DNA from: Streptomyces aurantiogriseus
GTDB lineage: Bacteria; Actinomycetota; Actinomycetes; Streptomycetales; Streptomycetaceae
Assembly (NCBI RefSeq): GCF_014649375.1
Contig: NZ_BMSX01000018.1
Coordinates: 176,525-240,524, forward strand
Length of the DNA: 64,000 bases
Reading direction: 5' to 3'
This document shows, in pieces, positions 60,561-64,000 of the stretch. Both the position numbers and the translations under genes were made by a program. How positions within the stretch are numbered: the stretch's first letter is position 1; each line of letters starts with the position of its first letter. Below the pieces are notes generated by a model. That model had not been told where the DNA came from. It did no database searches and saw nothing but the letters and a program-made list of their open reading frames with translations.

Positions 60561-61680
60561 ACTCCCACGCACGAGCGCGGATGTTGCGGGAGCCGTTCCG
60601 GTCCGCGTGATCAACGAATCCGCAAGACCGGCACGCGAACCAGGCCTGCGAGACCCGGTTCGCTCTGTCGATGTGCCCGCATTCGGCGCAGGTCCGCGAG
60701 GTGTACGCCGCATCGACGTACACCACCGGCACCCCCGCCCGGCGGGCCTTGTACGCGATGAACGACCCCAGCTGGGCAAACGACCAACTGGAGTGGGTGG
60801 CCCGTTGGGGCTTTGCAAGCCGTACCCGCTCGCGGATGCCCGTCAGGTCTTCCAGGGCGATCCCACGACCAGTGCGTTCCGCCTCGGCCACCACATGCTT
60901 CGCGATCTTGTGGTTGATGTCCCGCGCCCGCCGCGTCTCCTTGCGCCGCCGTTTCTTCAGCCGACGCTTGGCGGACGGGGTGTTCTTCTTCTTCAGTTTG
61001 GTACGGAGTTCCCGCTCCCGGTTGCGGATACGACTGAGCTCGCGCCCGGCCATGATCTCGCCGTCGGAGGTGGTCGCGATATTGACGACGCCCAGGTCGA
61101 CACCGAGGAAGTCCACCGGACCCGTGTTCGGCGGCGCCTCTGGCACTTCGCAGGTCGCCAGCAGGAACCACATGCCGTCCCGGCAGACAAGGTCGGATTC
61201 GCCCTTGCGATACAACGCCAGCGTGGCCAGCTGCTCGGCCGACGCGGCGAACGCCACGCCCTTCAGGCGGCCGCACACGGTCCAGACCGACACCCGGCCC
61301 TCGGTGATCTGCCAGGACAGCATCCGGTCGTCATACGGCTGCGCCCCCTCCGGACGGAAGGCGATGGGCTTCTCGGTGGCCTTTCTGTACCGCTTGGAGC
61401 CGGGCTGCCCAAGGTTCCCAGCCTCAAGGTTCGCCTTCAGTGTGGCGTACGCGTCACACGTCTTCTTGATCACATGCTGAGCCGCCTGCGCGCCTAGGGC
61501 CCATCGCGCCTTCACCTCGCCGTAGACGAGCTTGCGCAGAGGGAAGTTCTTCTTCACCTTCTCGTCGAAGGCGACTCTGCTTACCCAGGTCGCTGCTTCG
61601 TTGCAGGCAGACAGGGTCGCCGCGAGCGCTGCCGCCTGCTCCGACGTCGGCAAGAGCCTGACCTGCACGACCACCTTCAT
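60427..61680 (-). CDS. tnpB: TnpB RNA-guided nuclease
   Basis: A 417-residue TnpB, ancestor-like to Cas12. The RuvC catalytic residues are all present: D195 (FLGVDLGVVN), E277 (IALEDLTG) and D360 (DHADRNGSRNIRA). A zinc ribbon has CAEC and CRSC (C331, C334, C350, C353). The N-terminal half holds the wedge/REC-like part (LSACNEAATWVSRVAFDEK). It is intact, so cleavage is possible. The gene for its guide RNA would overlap the tnpB 3' end and continue past the right end. Confidence 0.93.
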   Translation of the reverse strand: MKVVVQVRLLPTSEQAAALAATLSACNEAATWVSRVAFDEKVKKNFPLRKLVYGEVKARWALGAQAAQHVIKKTCDAYATLKANLEAGNLGQPGSKRYRKATEKPIAFRPEGAQPYDDRMLSWQITEGRVSVWTVCGRLKGVAFAASAEQLATLALYRKGESDLVCRDGMWFLLATCEVPEAPPNTGPVDFLGVDLGVVNIATTSDGEIMAGRELSRIRNRERELRTKLKKKNTPSAKRRLKKRRRKETRRARDINHKIAKHVVAEAERTGRGIALEDLTGIRERVRLAKPQRATHSSWSFAQLGSFIAYKARRAGVPVVYVDAAYTSRTCAECGHIDRANRVSQAWFACRSCGFVDHADRNGSRNIRARAWELWRCGASSTVPAPRPRWRGGVGRKRSITASDARCASRGSIVPGG

Positions 61681-61776
61681 GGCTGCGACGGTATGCCCCA
61701 GGACCGAGCGTCGAATTCGAACCCCCTTACAGACACTCGAAAGAGTGATCTACGGTGCGTGTGCCCTCGGCGCTCG

Positions 61777-62349
61777 TCAGTTGAGCGAAGGGTCGTCCGG
61801 GTAGGTGGCCACCATCGCCAGCTCGTTGCGCTGGCGGCGCAGCACTTCCCGCCAGAGTCTCTCCGGGGCCGGCGAGGAGACGTCGCCCGGCTCGGACTCG
61901 ACGACGTACCAGGCGCCGTCCACCAGCTCGTCCTCCAGCTGGCCGGGGCCCCAGCCGGCGTACCCGGCGAAGATTCTCAGGGAGCCCAGCGCCGAGGCGA
62001 GGAGCTCCGGCGGGGCCTCCAGGTCGACGAGGCCGATCGCGCCGTGCACCCGCCGCCAGCCCAGCGGGGCGCCGTCGATCGCGGAGCCGCCGGGGATCAC
62101 GGCGACGCCCAGCGCCGAGTCGAGGGACACCGGGCCGCCCTGGAAGACGACTCCGGGTTCACCGGTGAGGTCCGCCCAGCCCTCCAGGATGTCGCCCACG
62201 CCCACCGGCGTCGGGCGGTTGAGGACGACACCGAGCGAGCCCTCCTCGTCGTGGTCGAGAAGGAGCACCACCGCACGGTCGAAGTTCGGGTCCGCCAGGG
62301 CGGGGGTTGCCACGAGCAGCCGCCCTGTGAGCGAGGACACCTCGGTCAT
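61777..62349 (-). CDS. YqgE/AlgH (UPF0301) family protein
   Basis: A 190-residue soluble protein, MTEVSSLTGRLLVATPALADPNFDRAVVLLLDHDEEGSLGVVLNRPTPV, followed by VFQGGPVSLDSALGVAVI and RIFAGYAGWGPGQLEDELVDGAWYVVES. These are the family's conserved blocks; the biochemical role is unclear. An ATG three codons upstream (62358) is an alternative start. It is divergent from murA. The downstream neighbour is the tnpB element. Confidence 0.92.
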   Translation of the reverse strand: MTEVSSLTGRLLVATPALADPNFDRAVVLLLDHDEEGSLGVVLNRPTPVGVGDILEGWADLTGEPGVVFQGGPVSLDSALGVAVIPGGSAIDGAPLGWRRVHGAIGLVDLEAPPELLASALGSLRIFAGYAGWGPGQLEDELVDGAWYVVESEPGDVSSPAPERLWREVLRRQRNELAMVATYPDDPSLN

Positions 62350-62661
62350 GCCAGACATGATCCCGCATCTTCCCGCCGCATGGGGAGCCAATGCGGCGGG
62401 GAGGGTGAGGCGCAGCCATGAAGAGGGAGAAGCGGCCCGTCAGGGCCTCGTCCGAGGGTGGTGGGGGGAGACGGGAGGGCGCACCGGTGCGTCCCCCGCG
62501 CACGACGGCCCTCCGTGACCGCATGTGCCCGCCGCGGAACCGTTCGTGTTGTGACACAGCTATGACGTCCCTGGGCGGTACTTGGGCTTACAGCAGGGGG
62601 GCACACGGCGATTACTCTGTCTCCTCTGGCCCCTGCCCAAACTCCATGGAACGCGAGATAC
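62350..62661. other. Divergent yqgE/murA spacer
   Basis: About 310 bp with no convincing gene. CCGCCGCAT (62373-62381) and its complement (62391-62399) form a 9-bp hairpin near yqgE. The part after 62530 (TTGTGACACAGCTATGAC and GATTACTCT) is less GC-rich and probably holds the murA promoter, but no consensus pair is certain. Confidence 0.5.
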
Positions 62662-64000
62662 ATGACCGTCAACGACGATGTCCTGCTTGTCCACGGCGGA
62701 ACCCCGCTGGAGGGCGAGATCCGTGTCCGCGGTGCGAAGAACCTCGTACCCAAGGCCATGGTCGCCGCCCTGCTGGGCAGCGAGCCGAGTCGGCTGCGCA
62801 ACGTTCCGGACATCCGTGACGTGCGGGTCGTACGCGGCCTGCTGCAACTGCACGGGGTGACGGTCCGTCCGGGCGAGGAGCCGGGCGAGCTGGTGATGGA
62901 CCCGACGTACGTCGAGAGCGCGAACGTCGCCGACATCGACGCGCACGCCGGCTCCAGCCGTATCCCGATCCTCTTCTGCGGTCCGCTGCTGCACCGCCTC
63001 GGGCACGCCTTCATCCCGGGCCTGGGCGGCTGTGACATCGGCGGCCGGCCCATCGACTTCCACTTCGACGTGCTGCGCCAGTTCGGCGCGAAGATCGAGA
63101 AGCGGGCGGACGGCCAGTACCTGGAGGCCCCGCAGCGGCTGCGCGGCACAAAGATCCGGCTGCCGTACCCGTCCGTCGGCGCGACCGAGCAGGTGCTGCT
63201 GACGGCCGTCCTCGCCGACGGCGTGACGGAACTCTCGAACGCGGCCGTGGAGCCGGAGATCGAGGACCTGATCTGCGTCCTGCAGAAAATGGGCGCCATC
63301 ATCGCGATGGACACCGACCGCACCATCCGCATCACCGGTGTGGACAAGCTCGGCGGCTACGACCACCGCGCCCTCCCGGACCGCCTGGAGGCCGCCTCCT
63401 GGGCGTCCGCCGCGCTGGCGACCGAGGGCAACATATACGTCCGCGGCGCCCAGCAGCGCTCGATGATGACGTTCCTGAACACCTACCGCAAGGTCGGCGG
63501 CGCCTTCCGCATCGACGACGAGGGCATCCGCTTCTGGCACCCCGGCGGCCAGTTGAAGTCCATCGCCCTGGAGACGGACGTCCACCCCGGCTTCCAGACC
63601 GACTGGCAGCAGCCGCTGGTCGTGGCCCTGACGCAGGCCACGGGCCTGTCCATCATCCACGAGACGGTCTACGAGTCCCGCCTCGGCTTCACCTCCGCCC
63701 TGAACCAGATGGGCGCCCACATCCAGCTCTACCGCGAGTGCCTGGGCGGCTCCGACTGCCGCTTCGGACAGCGCAACTTCCTGCACTCCGCGGTCGTGTC
63801 GGGCCCCACGAAGCTCCAGGGCGCCGACCTGGTCATCCCTGACCTCCGCGGCGGCTTCTCGTACCTGATCGCCGCCCTCGCGGCCCAGGGCACGTCCCGC
63901 GTCCACGGCATCGACCTCATCAACCGCGGCTACGAGAACTTCATGGAGAAGCTCGTGGAACTGGGCGCGAAGGTCGAGCTGCCCGGCAAGGCGCTCGGAT
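62662..64000 (+). CDS. murA: UDP-N-acetylglucosamine 1-carboxyvinyltransferase, 5' part
   Basis: The first 446 residues are in the window; the gene continues past the right edge. MurA transfers enolpyruvate from PEP to UDP-GlcNAc, the first committed step of peptidoglycan synthesis. Seen: the LxGxIxVxGAKN start (EGEIRVRGAKNLVPKAM, with the conserved Lys-Asn), SSRIPILFCGPLL and PGLGGCDIGGRPIDFH with Cys at residue 124, the usual fosfomycin-reactive position. Mycobacterial MurA has Asp there. The ATG at 62662 begins MTVNDDVLLV; a short Met-rich upstream frame is not needed. Confidence 0.95.
   Translation, partial: MTVNDDVLLVHGGTPLEGEIRVRGAKNLVPKAMVAALLGSEPSRLRNVPDIRDVRVVRGLLQLHGVTVRPGEEPGELVMDPTYVESANVADIDAHAGSSRIPILFCGPLLHRLGHAFIPGLGGCDIGGRPIDFHFDVLRQFGAKIEKRADGQYLEAPQRLRGTKIRLPYPSVGATEQVLLTAVLADGVTELSNAAVEPEIEDLICVLQKMGAIIAMDTDRTIRITGVDKLGGYDHRALPDRLEAASWASAALATEGNIYVRGAQQRSMMTFLNTYRKVGGAFRIDDEGIRFWHPGGQLKSIALETDVHPGFQTDWQQPLVVALTQATGLSIIHETVYESRLGFTSALNQMGAHIQLYRECLGGSDCRFGQRNFLHSAVVSGPTKLQGADLVIPDLRGGFSYLIAALAAQGTSRVHGIDLINRGYENFMEKLVELGAKVELPGKALG

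Larger units (their letters stand above)
60413..61760 (-). mobile_element. Solitary tnpB element of the IS200/IS605 type
   Basis: It carries one gene, tnpB, and no tnpA, between DUF3039 and yqgE, which are adjacent in the related Streptomyces I remember. Candidate ends: a hairpin CACTC-GAAA-GAGTG (61734-61747) upstream and GCCGGG-N11-CCCGGC (60433-60455) at the tnpB 3' end. Such elements do not make target duplications and depend on TnpA supplied in trans. Exact ends are not resolved. Confidence 0.65.

Overview
The window is chromosomal DNA of a Streptomyces (high-GC actinomycete). The base composition and codon use are strongly GC-rich. The gene content is also typical: an SsgA-like sporulation protein, a DasR-type GlcNAc PTS locus, RDD and DUF2510 proteins, an LAxTG-anchored surface protein, and the cysM-cysO-mec cysteine cluster. 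The order nagF / nagE1 / nagE2 ... cysM-cysO-mec ... clpS / pncB / pncA ... ssgG ... hppD ... GH20 ... DUF3039, yqgE, murA matches, from memory, the conserved core of the S. coelicolor chromosome. This is mostly a housekeeping region with a few local insertions and decaying genes, not a genomic island.

Layout. 1-6 kb: the end of a sortase-anchored lyase-like protein, a repeat-rich gap, a sugar-porter MFS gene whose 3' end runs into a 136-bp tandem repeat, a DUF445 protein, a secreted SGNH hydrolase and tRNA-Leu(UAG). 6-10.4 kb: VOC protein, erythromycin-esterase-like protein divergent from a double-MerR (TioE-like) regulator, peroxiredoxin, DUF3618 and GroES-like proteins. 10.4-18.5 kb: class A PBP, a three-gene ABC-2 exporter, DUF1707 protein, RdgB, a putative lipoprotein and RNase PH. 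18.6-21.8 kb: GlcNAc PTS genes with three DasR-type dre sites. 21.8-28.2 kb: metallo-beta-lactamase-fold protein, a membrane-anchored MazF-like protein, cysM-cysO with a cysteine-containing leader peptide, the JAMM protease Mec, an amino-acid permease, DUF2017 and ClpS. 28-31 kb: NAD salvage (pncB, pncA). 31-37.9 kb: an M6 secreted metalloprotease with dyads upstream, two RDD proteins and ssgG. 38-49 kb: FAD-linked oxidoreductase, TPR protein, hppD with a divergent Lrp-type regulator, Lon-like protease, IclR regulator, SF2 helicase, a Doc/RHH toxin-antitoxin pair and a drug-type MFS exporter. 49.2-49.4 kb: tRNA-Cys and an aberrant second copy. 49.5-60 kb: aldo/keto reductase, SUKH-4 protein, a tightly coupled xanthine-dehydrogenase-type operon, GH20 hexosaminidase and a damaged sugar ABC permease. 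60-64 kb: DUF3039, a solitary tnpB insertion, yqgE and the start of murA.

The genes connect in several ways. GlcNAc uptake (NagF/E1/E2), the GH20 enzyme and MurA all touch amino-sugar and cell-wall metabolism. CysM, CysO and Mec form a protein-thiocarboxylate route to cysteine, and its upstream region carries both a leader peptide and a sigma-R-like promoter that overlaps the leader start codon. The Mo-hydroxylase operon is FAD, 2Fe-2S and Mo subunits, then a 40-residue membrane protein and a degraded kinase, linked by GTGA overlaps. Its Mo subunit appears to lack the usual catalytic glutamate.

The most unusual items are the sigma-R/leader overlap at cysO, the tRNA-Cys-like copy with a 26-nt expansion, the glutamate-less Mo subunit, two genes with frame-restoring indel pairs, and the solitary TnpB inserted between DUF3039 and yqgE. 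All functional assignments come from reading motifs by eye; no database search was run.
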